DNA of 64,000 nucleotides, taken from assembly GCA_019694165.1 (NCBI GenBank), contig JAIBCL010000006.1, positions 62,001 through 126,000 of the forward strand, written 5' to 3'. Made by a program: the position numbers and the translations under genes. Below, one piece after another: positions 1 to 7,265 of this stretch (the first letter of the stretch is position 1; each line of letters starts with the position of its first letter). Under the pieces are notes generated by a model that saw nothing but the letters and a program-made list of their open reading frames with translations, had not been told where the DNA came from and did no database searches. Origin of the DNA: Verrucomicrobiaceae bacterium (lineage in GTDB: Bacteria > Verrucomicrobiota > Verrucomicrobiia > Verrucomicrobiales > Verrucomicrobiaceae).

Positions 1-52
1 CCGTAGCGCCGCGCTGCGGATTCTTAGGGCCGAGTTTGCGTAGGAAGGTCAT
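1..52 (-). CDS. Possible 5' end of a gene running off the left edge
   Basis: An ATG read leftward from position 52 gives an open frame to the window edge, starting MTFLRKLGPKNPQ. Only 17 codons are visible, so no family can be assigned, and I see no clear ribosome-binding site. Its interest is positional: if real, it would be divergent from the XRE gene at 140 and share the palindrome-bearing intergenic region. It could equally be chance. Confidence 0.25.
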   Translation of the reverse strand, partial: MTFLRKLGPKNPQRGAT

Positions 53-110
53 GGCTGTGGTTCGGTTCACTGCACCGTATCTGCTCTCATTTTGGAAGCA
101 AGGACTTCTG

Positions 111-138
111 CTGGGAACTTCTGCTGGGAATTTCCCAG
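111..138. promoter_or_regulatory. Probable operator: palindrome plus an extra half-site
   Basis: The half-site CTGGGAA occurs at 111-117 and again at 124-130. The second copy is followed after one base by its exact reverse complement TTCCCAG (132-138), giving a perfect 7+1+7 palindrome. It ends one base before the proposed GTG start of the XRE gene at 140. XRE-family regulators commonly bind such palindromes and repress their own genes; that this one does so is inference from position and symmetry. Confidence 0.5.
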
Positions 139-139
139 C

Positions 140-397
140 GTGAAGAAGTCCGTCCACGGCAAACTCTCGAAAATCTTCTGCGCTCGCATTGTGTCGCTGC
201 GGGAGAAGGCCGGCATGACGCAGCGCGATCTCGCCGACGCACTCGGCCGCGAGCACGGCATGGTGGCCCGCATCGAGCTTGGCGAGCGCCGCGTGGATTT
301 CGTCGAGGCTTATGAGCTTTTCAAGGCGCTGGGAGCCGATCCAGCCAAGGAAGCGGAGGGGTTGATGACGGAATACTCAAAGCAAAGTGGTAGTTAG
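140..397 (+). CDS. XRE-family helix-turn-helix regulator
   Basis: A small protein of 85 residues from GTG at 140. A TTG at 92 would add 16 residues but would place the palindrome at 124-138 inside the gene, so I prefer the GTG. The core has a typical Cro/C1-type HTH: IVSLREKAGMTQRDLADALG, then a recognition helix (GREHGMVARIELGERR) and a closing helix (YELFKALGADP). It is the first gene of the island and is followed by the ubiquitin-like operon after a 77-base gap, so it may control that operon, itself, or a divergent gene to the left. No other domain is visible. Confidence 0.8.
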   Translation: MKKSVHGKLSKIFCARIVSLREKAGMTQRDLADALGREHGMVARIELGERRVDFVEAYELFKALGADPAKEAEGLMTEYSKQSGS

Positions 398-474
398 AAC
401 GAAGGAACATTGCATTCCCCGGCTTTGTTCGCCAAACTGCTGGTAGCGTTGCGCGTGGCCCAACGCCGCTGCCC

Positions 475-1134
475 ATGACTGAGAAACTAGACTTCTATGA
501 TGTGATTGGCGTTTTGATTCCAGGAACGGTATTCCTGTGTGCTGGCGCAATCTGCTACCCCTCCCTCGCCAGTCATTTGGCGATTCCTCAGTTGCCCGAG
601 GCATTTGCGGTGATTGCATTGGTTTCGTTGGCCTTATTATGCGGGCATGTGCTCCAATCGCTCGCGAGTTTTATTGAACCATTGATCGAGAAGACTTGGG
701 GCGGACGCACCTCTGAAAAGGCGTTTCGTTCTGGTTTGGGAGAACGCTATCTTCCGAAGGAAAGCGCCGACAGAATCGCTCAAGCGCTTTCAAAAGCGAT
801 GAGTGTGGAAAGCGGCCTGCGGTCAAAGTTTCTCTTTGCCATGCAGATCTCGGAGACAGCGGGCAATTCAAGGGTCGCGAGGTTCAATGCCCTCTATGCG
901 CATTTTCGTGTGCTTCTTGTCATGGCGCTCGTCGTTCTTTTGATGCTGATCCACGCCTCTATGTGGGGGGCTTTACGCTCATGGCCCTGCTCGTCAAAGC
1001 TCGGTGTTTGTATTCTGGCATCAGTGGTTACGGCCTTGTTCTGGAACAGGGCACGCCAGAGGGCAATCTATTATGTCCGAGAAGTTCTCCTGACTGCCGA
1101 ACGCACCCTGCTCCAGCGTCCTGCCAACTCTTGA
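475..1134 (+). CDS. Four-TM membrane protein, first gene of the E2-E1/JAB operon
   Basis: A 219-residue protein with about four hydrophobic segments: roughly residues 9-30 (DVIGVLIPGTVFLCAGAIC), 40-64, 144-165 (VLLVMALVVLLMLIHASMW) and 175-195. A charged soluble stretch of about 70 residues lies between the second and third. The N-terminal pattern, a short polar lead then a helix with a central PG, recurs in small membrane proteins of defence loci, though I cannot name a family. Its stop is three bases before the MBL gene, so it belongs to the same transcript as the MBL, E2-E1 and JAB genes. By analogy with CBASS membrane effectors it may be the toxic or pore-forming part; that is inference. 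AT-richer than the downstream methyltransferase gene. Confidence 0.75.
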   Translation: MTEKLDFYDVIGVLIPGTVFLCAGAICYPSLASHLAIPQLPEAFAVIALVSLALLCGHVLQSLASFIEPLIEKTWGGRTSEKAFRSGLGERYLPKESADRIAQALSKAMSVESGLRSKFLFAMQISETAGNSRVARFNALYAHFRVLLVMALVVLLMLIHASMWGALRSWPCSSKLGVCILASVVTALFWNRARQRAIYYVREVLLTAERTLLQRPANS

Positions 1135-1137
1135 TTT

Positions 1138-2202
1138 ATGACGAACACCGCGCAATCCATGCTCATTCCTCCCTCGACAGACGTCCTGCTTCGAGTCGCG
1201 TTTCTCTATGTGGGCCAAGGCTCCAGTGCGCTTGTGCTCGCTAGAAATGGGTCGTATTACGAAGTCTCACTTGTGGACATCAACATGGATCGCAAAGCGG
1301 GCGGCATTGACGTTCCACGATTGGTTCGAGACTTAATGGGAAATGTGGGCCTGAAATGGTTCATCAACACGCACCCTCACGACGACCACCTTCTGGGCGT
1401 CGAAGCGCTGCAAGAGGAGGTGACGATCCATGGTGTCCAGCATTCCGGCCACAAGCCTGGCAGGCAGTTTCAGGACGCCTACAAGCAACTGGAGAACGTG
1501 ATCAAGAAGGTGAAAGACGATGGCGGCAAAGAGGTTGTGCTGCTGGGAAGCCGGTCCGCTGTGGCATTCGGAGAAGCCCAGATGCATGTGCTCGCACCCG
1601 CTGCCTATGTGACCGACGAGGTGAACGATGAAACCCCCGACACCCGCTACAACCGGATTCACGAACAGTGCGCCGTCATCAAGTTCGGCGATGGTGTTAA
1701 TTGGATCATGATCGCCGGAGATGCCGATCATATCGCATTCAAAGACCACATCACCCCATATCACAAGGATCGGCTTGGGGCGTATGTTCTGGCCGCCTCG
1801 CATCACGGCTCGCGCACCTTCTTCATGGCGAAAGAAGGTGATGATCCCTACTTGGATGCCCTGAATGCAATCTCTCCCTCGTGCGTCGTCGTTTCTGCTC
1901 CAACGCAGAATGAGAGCAGACACGATCACCCGCACGACGAGGCCATGGAACTCTACGAGAATGCCGTGGGCGTTGAAAATGTGCTTCACACCGGGCAGGA
2001 GCGGTTCAGCTACATTTTCGACATCTACGCGGATGGGACTTGCTCGGCAGCACAGCACGATAACGGAAAGCTGGCAGAAGACTACGGTCTGACCGAAGAC
2101 GATGATGACGGCGGCAATAAACCCGACGGCCCGTCAGGGAAAGGCCCCTTCATCTCGACCAGCTCCCGCACGGGCGATCTCTCACCTCGGAAGTTCGGAT
2201 GA
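1138..2202 (+). CDS. ComEC/Rec2-like metallo-beta-lactamase-fold protein with glycine-ended tail
   Basis: A 354-residue MBL-fold hydrolase. Metal-ligand motifs are complete: HPHDDH at 79-84 (the HxHxDH signature), AGDAD at 193-197, and SHHGSR at 221-226. The last motif is characteristic of the ComEC/Rec2 subgroup, thought to act on DNA or nucleotides. The fold appears to end near residue 310. A low-complexity, acidic, Gly/Ser/Pro-rich tail follows (about 318-354) and ends in RKFG, with glycine as the last residue. ATGA overlap with the next gene (2199-2202) implies translational coupling. In type II CBASS, Cap2 acts on the C-terminal glycine of a CD-NTase; here no CD-NTase exists and this protein fills that slot. 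Substrate and conjugation are inferred. Confidence 0.85.
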   Translation: MTNTAQSMLIPPSTDVLLRVAFLYVGQGSSALVLARNGSYYEVSLVDINMDRKAGGIDVPRLVRDLMGNVGLKWFINTHPHDDHLLGVEALQEEVTIHGVQHSGHKPGRQFQDAYKQLENVIKKVKDDGGKEVVLLGSRSAVAFGEAQMHVLAPAAYVTDEVNDETPDTRYNRIHEQCAVIKFGDGVNWIMIAGDADHIAFKDHITPYHKDRLGAYVLAASHHGSRTFFMAKEGDDPYLDALNAISPSCVVVSAPTQNESRHDHPHDEAMELYENAVGVENVLHTGQERFSYIFDIYADGTCSAAQHDNGKLAEDYGLTEDDDDGGNKPDGPSGKGPFISTSSRTGDLSPRKFG

Positions 2203-4046
2203 GTGACGAGCAAGCGGCGCGGCCAACTCCGGAAATCGTCCAGGGGCACGCAGACTTGATTGGCGATTCACGCATCAAGCAGGTGGCCGCTCTTGAAGCA
2301 GTGGAGGGTGGCGCTTGGTCGTTCAAGCTCACCGCTCTGGTCCCGCAGCCCAATGATGAGGGTCTGCCTGCCGAGGTCGTGCTCCGAGCTGTGATTCCTC
2401 CTGACTACCCTTTTGCACCTGTCGAGGTTTTTGCGGAATCACCAGAACTACGCGGCTTCCATCATCAGGACGCCGAGACACACAAGCTCTGCCTGCGCGA
2501 GGAGGGACTGGCACCCTGCAATCAAGACCGGCTGTCACTCTACATGAGTTGGGCGCTCGAATGGCTGTATGACGCGGCCGCTGGACAACTTCTGCCTTCA
2601 GGCCACCCCTACGAGCTTCCCGATTTCAGCCGCAAGCTGCTCAAGGACAAGCCACCCTTCCAGAAAAAGTTATGGTTCTGCGAATCACCGGTATCATACC
2701 CGCATTGGAAAGATCGTCAGGGCCAGACGGGCAAGGTGGAACTGATTGAACTCGCAAATGCTCCGGCTGTTCTGGCAGCTTCGTTCACATTCGGCAAAGA
2801 GGTTATTTGGAAGTTTCCAGTCTCACCAACATTCGATGCCGCCGGCACCAAGACCGAAGGGAGATGGCTGGCGCTCCCCTCTCTGGCATTCTTCCGCAAC
2901 CGGCCGCCTCAGCGATTTGGCGAACTTCGACAAATGTGCGCCACATCCGGCATCGATTTGAATTCCCTGCTGCAAGACCTGTGGGCATCAGACTCTGGAT
3001 CAAGCGTGTGCAGCATCCTGTTGGTTGGCGCTGGCATTCCGCGTATCGCCGGGGAGCCCGCCTATGAGATGCACTGGCAGCCGCTCGCGATCAGGAACGT
3101 GAATTGTGAAGCGGGCCTGAAGGCAGCTCACAAAGGACCGGTCAAACGCCGCAAGGCATGGAGAAAGCTGAAAGCATTGGATCGATTTGCGGACGACACT
3201 GAAATCCCATGGGTATCGTGCGAGAACATCGCTCCAGAGCGTCTGTATTCACGGGGATCGCTCGCTTCCGGCTTCAGGACTCAGAAGATGGCGCTTGTCG
3301 GATGTGGGGCGATTGGTTCCTGTCTCGCCGATCACCTTGTCCGCTCCGGGACTCAGGATTTGACACTGATTGACAAGGAAGACTTCGAGCCAGGCAACCA
3401 CGCGCGTCATGTCCTCACTGGACATTCATTCCAAGTCAGCAAGGCAACAGCCCTGAAGCAACACCTGCAATCTGGCAGCATCCATACGCGGCTGCGCTCG
3501 TTTAGTGTCACGATCCCAAACTTCCGCTCTGCCATCGGGGGCGATGCCTTGGCTGCTCTGCGCGAGTGCGATGTCATCCTGGATTGTTCTGCCCACGAAT
3601 CTGCTTTCCGGTGGTTGAGCAGGTATGGAGCGGACGAGAAAAAGGCAGTCATCCACATGTTCATCTCCTTCGACGCAAGTTTGCTCGTCCTCGTGTTCTC
3701 GGGCAGGGATGTCCCGGCAAGGCTTGCACTCACGAGCTTCGAGCGGCAATCGCTTTCAGGCTCCCTGACAAGTCTGAGTCAGGCAGACCAGGATTTGTAT
3801 TGGCACGATCCTGAAAAGGAACGGTTGGTGATTCCAGGCGCGGGCTGCTGGCACGCCACCTTCCCCGCACGTTGGAATCACATCCAATGCCTGGTCAGCA
3901 CCGCGCTCGACATGATCGAACAGCGGCTTGCCAAACCACAACCGTCATCAGGATTCGTGGCGATTGCGAAGCGCCATGACATAAGCCATACAACACACGG
4001 CTCGACGCCAGTAGTGGAATGGATCTATCGTTCCCCTCACCGATGA
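2199..4046 (+). CDS. E2-E1 fusion, Cap2-like ubiquitin-transfer enzyme
   Basis: A 615-residue fusion in the order E2, linker, E1, as in Cap2 of type II CBASS. The N-terminal E2 domain has the signature PPDYPFAP at 67-74 and a catalytic-type cysteine at 98 in THKLCLREE, followed by YMSWALEWLYD. The middle (about 150-345) is a linker or adaptor region without an obvious motif. The E1/ThiF adenylation domain starts near 363 with GCGAIG at 368-373 for ATP, acidic IDKEDFEPGNHARH at 391-404, and a second catalytic-type cysteine at 550 in GAGCWHATF, where Cap2-type E1 domains carry theirs. Expected reaction: adenylate a C-terminal glycine, then pass it as thioester from C550 to C98. The stop overlaps the JAB start by four bases. 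Confidence 0.93.
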   Translation: MSDEQAARPTPEIVQGHADLIGDSRIKQVAALEAVEGGAWSFKLTALVPQPNDEGLPAEVVLRAVIPPDYPFAPVEVFAESPELRGFHHQDAETHKLCLREEGLAPCNQDRLSLYMSWALEWLYDAAAGQLLPSGHPYELPDFSRKLLKDKPPFQKKLWFCESPVSYPHWKDRQGQTGKVELIELANAPAVLAASFTFGKEVIWKFPVSPTFDAAGTKTEGRWLALPSLAFFRNRPPQRFGELRQMCATSGIDLNSLLQDLWASDSGSSVCSILLVGAGIPRIAGEPAYEMHWQPLAIRNVNCEAGLKAAHKGPVKRRKAWRKLKALDRFADDTEIPWVSCENIAPERLYSRGSLASGFRTQKMALVGCGAIGSCLADHLVRSGTQDLTLIDKEDFEPGNHARHVLTGHSFQVSKATALKQHLQSGSIHTRLRSFSVTIPNFRSAIGGDALAALRECDVILDCSAHESAFRWLSRYGADEKKAVIHMFISFDASLLVLVFSGRDVPARLALTSFERQSLSGSLTSLSQADQDLYWHDPEKERLVIPGAGCWHATFPARWNHIQCLVSTALDMIEQRLAKPQPSSGFVAIAKRHDISHTTHGSTPVVEWIYRSPHR

Positions 4047-4549
4047 AACGCACCACGCCGCCGCTGAAATGGCGATCAAAAGACCGCCTTTACACGGTGA
4101 TCATTTCTCGACACGCGCTGCGGAGAATGTGCAGCATGGCAAAAGACCATTTGCCGAACGAGGTGGGAACCTCGCTCGTTGGCTCCTATTCCGAGGACTG
4201 TTTCACCGCGTTCGTTCTCGACATCGCGCCGCTCCCCGCCGACTCGAAGTCGTCTCCCGTTTCCTTCCTGCGCGGCGTCCGTGGCATGAAGGAGTTCTTT
4301 GAACACCTCACAAAGCGATTTCGAAAAAGACGTTTCTACATTGGGGAATGGCATAGCCATCCTTTTTCCAAACCCGATAGCAGCGATATGGACAGATCGA
4401 CGCACCTGAGAATTGCGCAAGACAGGGCAACGGAGTGCGCTGAGGTCATTATGATCGTCTTTGGCGGCGACTTCGAACAGCACCGTCATCTTCAAGTTTC
4501 GGTGCATTCCCGAGAAAGAGACTTGGTCCTTCTCAACCCCGCCGATTAA
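4043..4549 (+). CDS. JAB/JAMM metallopeptidase, Cap3-like deconjugating enzyme
   Basis: A 168-residue protein from the ATG at 4043, chosen over the upstream in-frame ATG at 4019 because it makes the ATGA overlap (4043-4046) with the E2-E1 stop. It carries the full JAMM zinc-protease motif: glutamate 40 in NEVGTSLVGSY, then H104-x-H106-x7-S114-x2-D117 (HSHPFSKPDSSDMD). Size and sequence fit Cap3-type enzymes, which cleave the bond made by the E1/E2 partner at the C-terminal glycine of the conjugated protein. Last gene of the four-gene operon; the next gene starts 78 bases on. Role in removing the conjugate is known for the family and inferred here. Confidence 0.93.
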   Translation: MKRTTPPLKWRSKDRLYTVIISRHALRRMCSMAKDHLPNEVGTSLVGSYSEDCFTAFVLDIAPLPADSKSSPVSFLRGVRGMKEFFEHLTKRFRKRRFYIGEWHSHPFSKPDSSDMDRSTHLRIAQDRATECAEVIMIVFGGDFEQHRHLQVSVHSRERDLVLLNPAD

Positions 4550-4627
4550 TACCCGGCACAACTAGTCATGGTGGGCTTCGAAATGTAGAATCAAGTCTCG
4601 ACCTCAAAGCTACTCGGAAAGAATATC

Positions 4628-5599
4628 ATGATGAAACAACCATCCGTAAACCGCGCCAAACCCGACCGCTGGAAGGCGGACATTGCGTTGTCGGTGGATC
4701 TCTACAACGCCTGGTTTATGCAGTTCGCACCGGTCACGTTCCGGGAGGCGCGGGTGCGCACGACGAAACAGGTCGAGGACGCGCTCAAGACGACGGCGAA
4801 CCTGACGGACATCAAGCCTGAAACACTGGCTGCGAATCCGGGCGTGCTGCCGATGCTGCGGATGGCGACTTGCCCGCCGCTGGCTCGGGATCGGTTGATC
4901 GGGCTGGCGGGCGTGTCGAAGAATCTCGTGCTGCGGATGGAGGAGGGCAAAATGCCCGTCCGTCTTGGCGCGGAGGCTTCTGCGGCTGACCTCGCGAAGA
5001 TTTCCACCATCATCCGCAAGATGGCCGACCCTGACATCTTCGTGTGGCTGAATCGCAAAGCCGTCGCGACCACCGAAGAGGTCCACCGCGCGGCAACCGT
5101 CGTCGCGGATCGCCTCTGCGGCGCCGTGGCCGATCCCATCGTGCGCAACGCGCAGGAGCGCAGGCAGCTTGAGCTGATCGGCAAATGGCTGGAGGCGCGC
5201 GGCTACCAGAAGCTCGCGGCGGGCGACGGCACAAAGTTCGACGCGATGCCGCCGGGCACTTACAGCTTCCGCATGAACGTGCCGGTGCATCAGGAAGGCA
5301 GCGCGAAGACGGTGAACATCCCGATCGATGCCGTCATCATGCCGAAGTCGGCGAAGAAGAAGGAATTGCCGCTGATGATCGAGGCCAAGTCGGCGGGCGA
5401 TTTCACCAACGTGAACAAGCGCCGGAAGGAGGAGGCACAGAAGATGGCACAGCTTCGCGGCACCTACGGGAAGCAGGTGCGGTTCGCGCTGTTCCTGTGC
5501 GGCTACTTCGATTCCGGCTACCTCGGCTACGAGGCCGCTGAGGGGATTGATTGGGTGTGGGAGCACCGCATCGACGACTTGTCACAGTTCGGTCTGTAG
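4628..5599 (+). CDS. XamI-family type II restriction endonuclease
   Basis: A 323-residue protein recognisable as a XamI-type restriction enzyme, from its beginning (DRWKADIALSVDLYNAWF) to its nuclease core. A PD-(D/E)xK-like active site is visible: D234 in IPIDAVIMPK and E252-A-K254 in LPLMIEAKSAGD. A GGAAAG ribosome-binding site lies just upstream of the tandem ATGs (4628, 4631). The adenine methyltransferase follows 15 bases after the stop, the usual R-M pairing. Founding members of this family cut GTCGAC; the specificity of this enzyme is not readable from sequence. No dedicated controller gene is next to it. GC content is visibly higher than in the preceding operon, suggesting a separate origin. 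Confidence 0.85.
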   Translation: MMKQPSVNRAKPDRWKADIALSVDLYNAWFMQFAPVTFREARVRTTKQVEDALKTTANLTDIKPETLAANPGVLPMLRMATCPPLARDRLIGLAGVSKNLVLRMEEGKMPVRLGAEASAADLAKISTIIRKMADPDIFVWLNRKAVATTEEVHRAATVVADRLCGAVADPIVRNAQERRQLELIGKWLEARGYQKLAAGDGTKFDAMPPGTYSFRMNVPVHQEGSAKTVNIPIDAVIMPKSAKKKELPLMIEAKSAGDFTNVNKRRKEEAQKMAQLRGTYGKQVRFALFLCGYFDSGYLGYEAAEGIDWVWEHRIDDLSQFGL

Positions 5600-5614
5600 C
5601 CTATCGCTTCACCC

Positions 5615-7186
5615 ATGACGACGCTGGAACAGAAACGCCTCGACCTGCTCGCGAAGCTCGATGCCAAGCGGTCGCAGGCGGAGCGCAACCGCATGGGGCA
5701 GTTCGGCACGCCGTCAGCGCTCGCGAGCGAGGTGATGCGCACGGCGCTCGCGTTAATGCCGGAGGGCGAGCGAGTTCGTTTCCTGGAGCCAGGCTTCGGC
5801 ACCGGTGCGTTCTACTCCGCGCTGCTCGATCAAGTGCCCGCCAAGCGCATTGAAGCCGCCGAGGGCTTCGAGATCGATGCGCACTACGGCGACGAGGCTG
5901 TCCGACTCTGGAAAGGCACGCTGCTCGCGCTGCATCAGCGTGACTTCCTCACCACGCCGCCACCCGCCGAGCACGAGCGTTTCAATTTGCTGATCTCCAA
6001 TCCGCCCTACATCCGGCACCATCACATCGACGCGGAGCGGAAGCCGGAGTTGCAACACATGGCCGCGCTGCGCGCCGGGCTGAAGCTCAGCGGCTTGTCC
6101 GGCCTTTACTGCTACTTCATGGCCGCCGCGCACACCTGGATGCGCGAGGGCGGCATCGGCGTGTGGCTCATCCCATCCGAGTTCATGGATGTGAACTACG
6201 GCGCGGAGCTGAAGCGCTACCTGCTCCGCGATGTGACGCTGCTGCGCATCCACCGCTTCGATCCCGACGAGGTGCAGTTCGAGGACGCTCTGGTGTCGTC
6301 GGCCATCGTCATTTTGAAAAAGGAACACCCGTCGCCGCAGCACAGCGTCGAGTTCACCTTTGGCGGCACCTTGACCGAGCCGCGCGTGCGCAAGAGCCTC
6401 CCCGCCGCGCAGCTCGCGGGCGAGCAGAAGTGGACGCGCTTCCCGGTCAACGGCCAGCACGAGCGCCCGCGCCACGTCCTGTCCGACTTCTTCGCCATCA
6501 AGCGCGGCATCGCCACCGGCGGCAACGAGTTCTTCGTGCTGCCCGCCGAGGAGATCGCGCGCCGACGGCTCCCCCGCCAGTTCTTCCGCCCCATCCTGCC
6601 CGGCCCGCGCTGGCTTCAGCAGGAGGTCATCGAGTCCGACGCCGAAGGCGTGCCCGTGCTCGACCGCAGCCTGTTCGTGCTCGATTGCTCGCTGCCGGAA
6701 ACGGAAGTGCGCCGCCGCTTCCCCGCGCTCGCCGACTACCTCGACGAGGGCGTCCGCAACGGCTACCGTGACCGCTACCTGTGCAGCCGCCGCACGCCTT
6801 GGTATAGCCAGGAGCAGCGACCCGCGCCAAGCTACTTCTGCACCTACATCGGTCGCGCCAACACTAAGTCAGGCCGACCCTTCCGCTTCATCCAGAACAA
6901 CTCGCAGGCTATCGCCGCGAACACCTACCTCCTGCTCTACGCCAAGCCCGAACTGGCATCCGCCCTCGAAGCCAACCCCGCGCTCAAAGCCGAAGTCTGG
7001 CGCATCCTCAACGACATCCCGCTCGAAACCCTCGTTCTCGGAGGCCGCGTGTATGGCGGTGGCCTGCACAAGCTGGAACCGAAGGAATTGGCGCAGGTGA
7101 ACGCGGATGAATTGGCGGAGTTGGTGAACGCGCAGCCAAGAGCGAGCGGACGGACGGTGGCGATGCAGGCGGAGCTATCGTTCTGA
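5615..7186 (+). CDS. N6-adenine DNA methyltransferase of the XamI-type R-M system
   Basis: A 523-residue class I SAM-dependent adenine methyltransferase. Motif X-like GQFGTP is at 28-33, the SAM-binding motif I EPGFGTGAF at 58-66, and the catalytic motif IV NPPY at 129-132 (ISNPPYIRHHHI). The large C-terminal part, with NNSQAIAANTYLLLY and a LYAKPEL segment, fits the target-recognition region of Eco57I-like enzymes. It lies 15 bases downstream of the restriction gene on the same strand, so it should protect the host from that enzyme. The N-terminal helix rich in Lys/Arg (residues 1-26) is typical of this subgroup. The gene is complete. Confidence 0.92.
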   Translation: MTTLEQKRLDLLAKLDAKRSQAERNRMGQFGTPSALASEVMRTALALMPEGERVRFLEPGFGTGAFYSALLDQVPAKRIEAAEGFEIDAHYGDEAVRLWKGTLLALHQRDFLTTPPPAEHERFNLLISNPPYIRHHHIDAERKPELQHMAALRAGLKLSGLSGLYCYFMAAAHTWMREGGIGVWLIPSEFMDVNYGAELKRYLLRDVTLLRIHRFDPDEVQFEDALVSSAIVILKKEHPSPQHSVEFTFGGTLTEPRVRKSLPAAQLAGEQKWTRFPVNGQHERPRHVLSDFFAIKRGIATGGNEFFVLPAEEIARRRLPRQFFRPILPGPRWLQQEVIESDAEGVPVLDRSLFVLDCSLPETEVRRRFPALADYLDEGVRNGYRDRYLCSRRTPWYSQEQRPAPSYFCTYIGRANTKSGRPFRFIQNNSQAIAANTYLLLYAKPELASALEANPALKAEVWRILNDIPLETLVLGGRVYGGGLHKLEPKELAQVNADELAELVNAQPRASGRTVAMQAELSF

Positions 7187-7265
7187 CAAATCTGCCGACG
7201 ATTTCGGATTGACTCCGCGTGCGGTTTTCGGCTAGCCATGTAGCTGAACGGAGTTTGCGCCCGTC

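Noticed and set aside
1138-4549. Canonical type II CBASS
   Set aside because: The E2-E1 and JAB genes fit, but there is no CD-NTase in or next to the operon; the MBL gene occupies that place.
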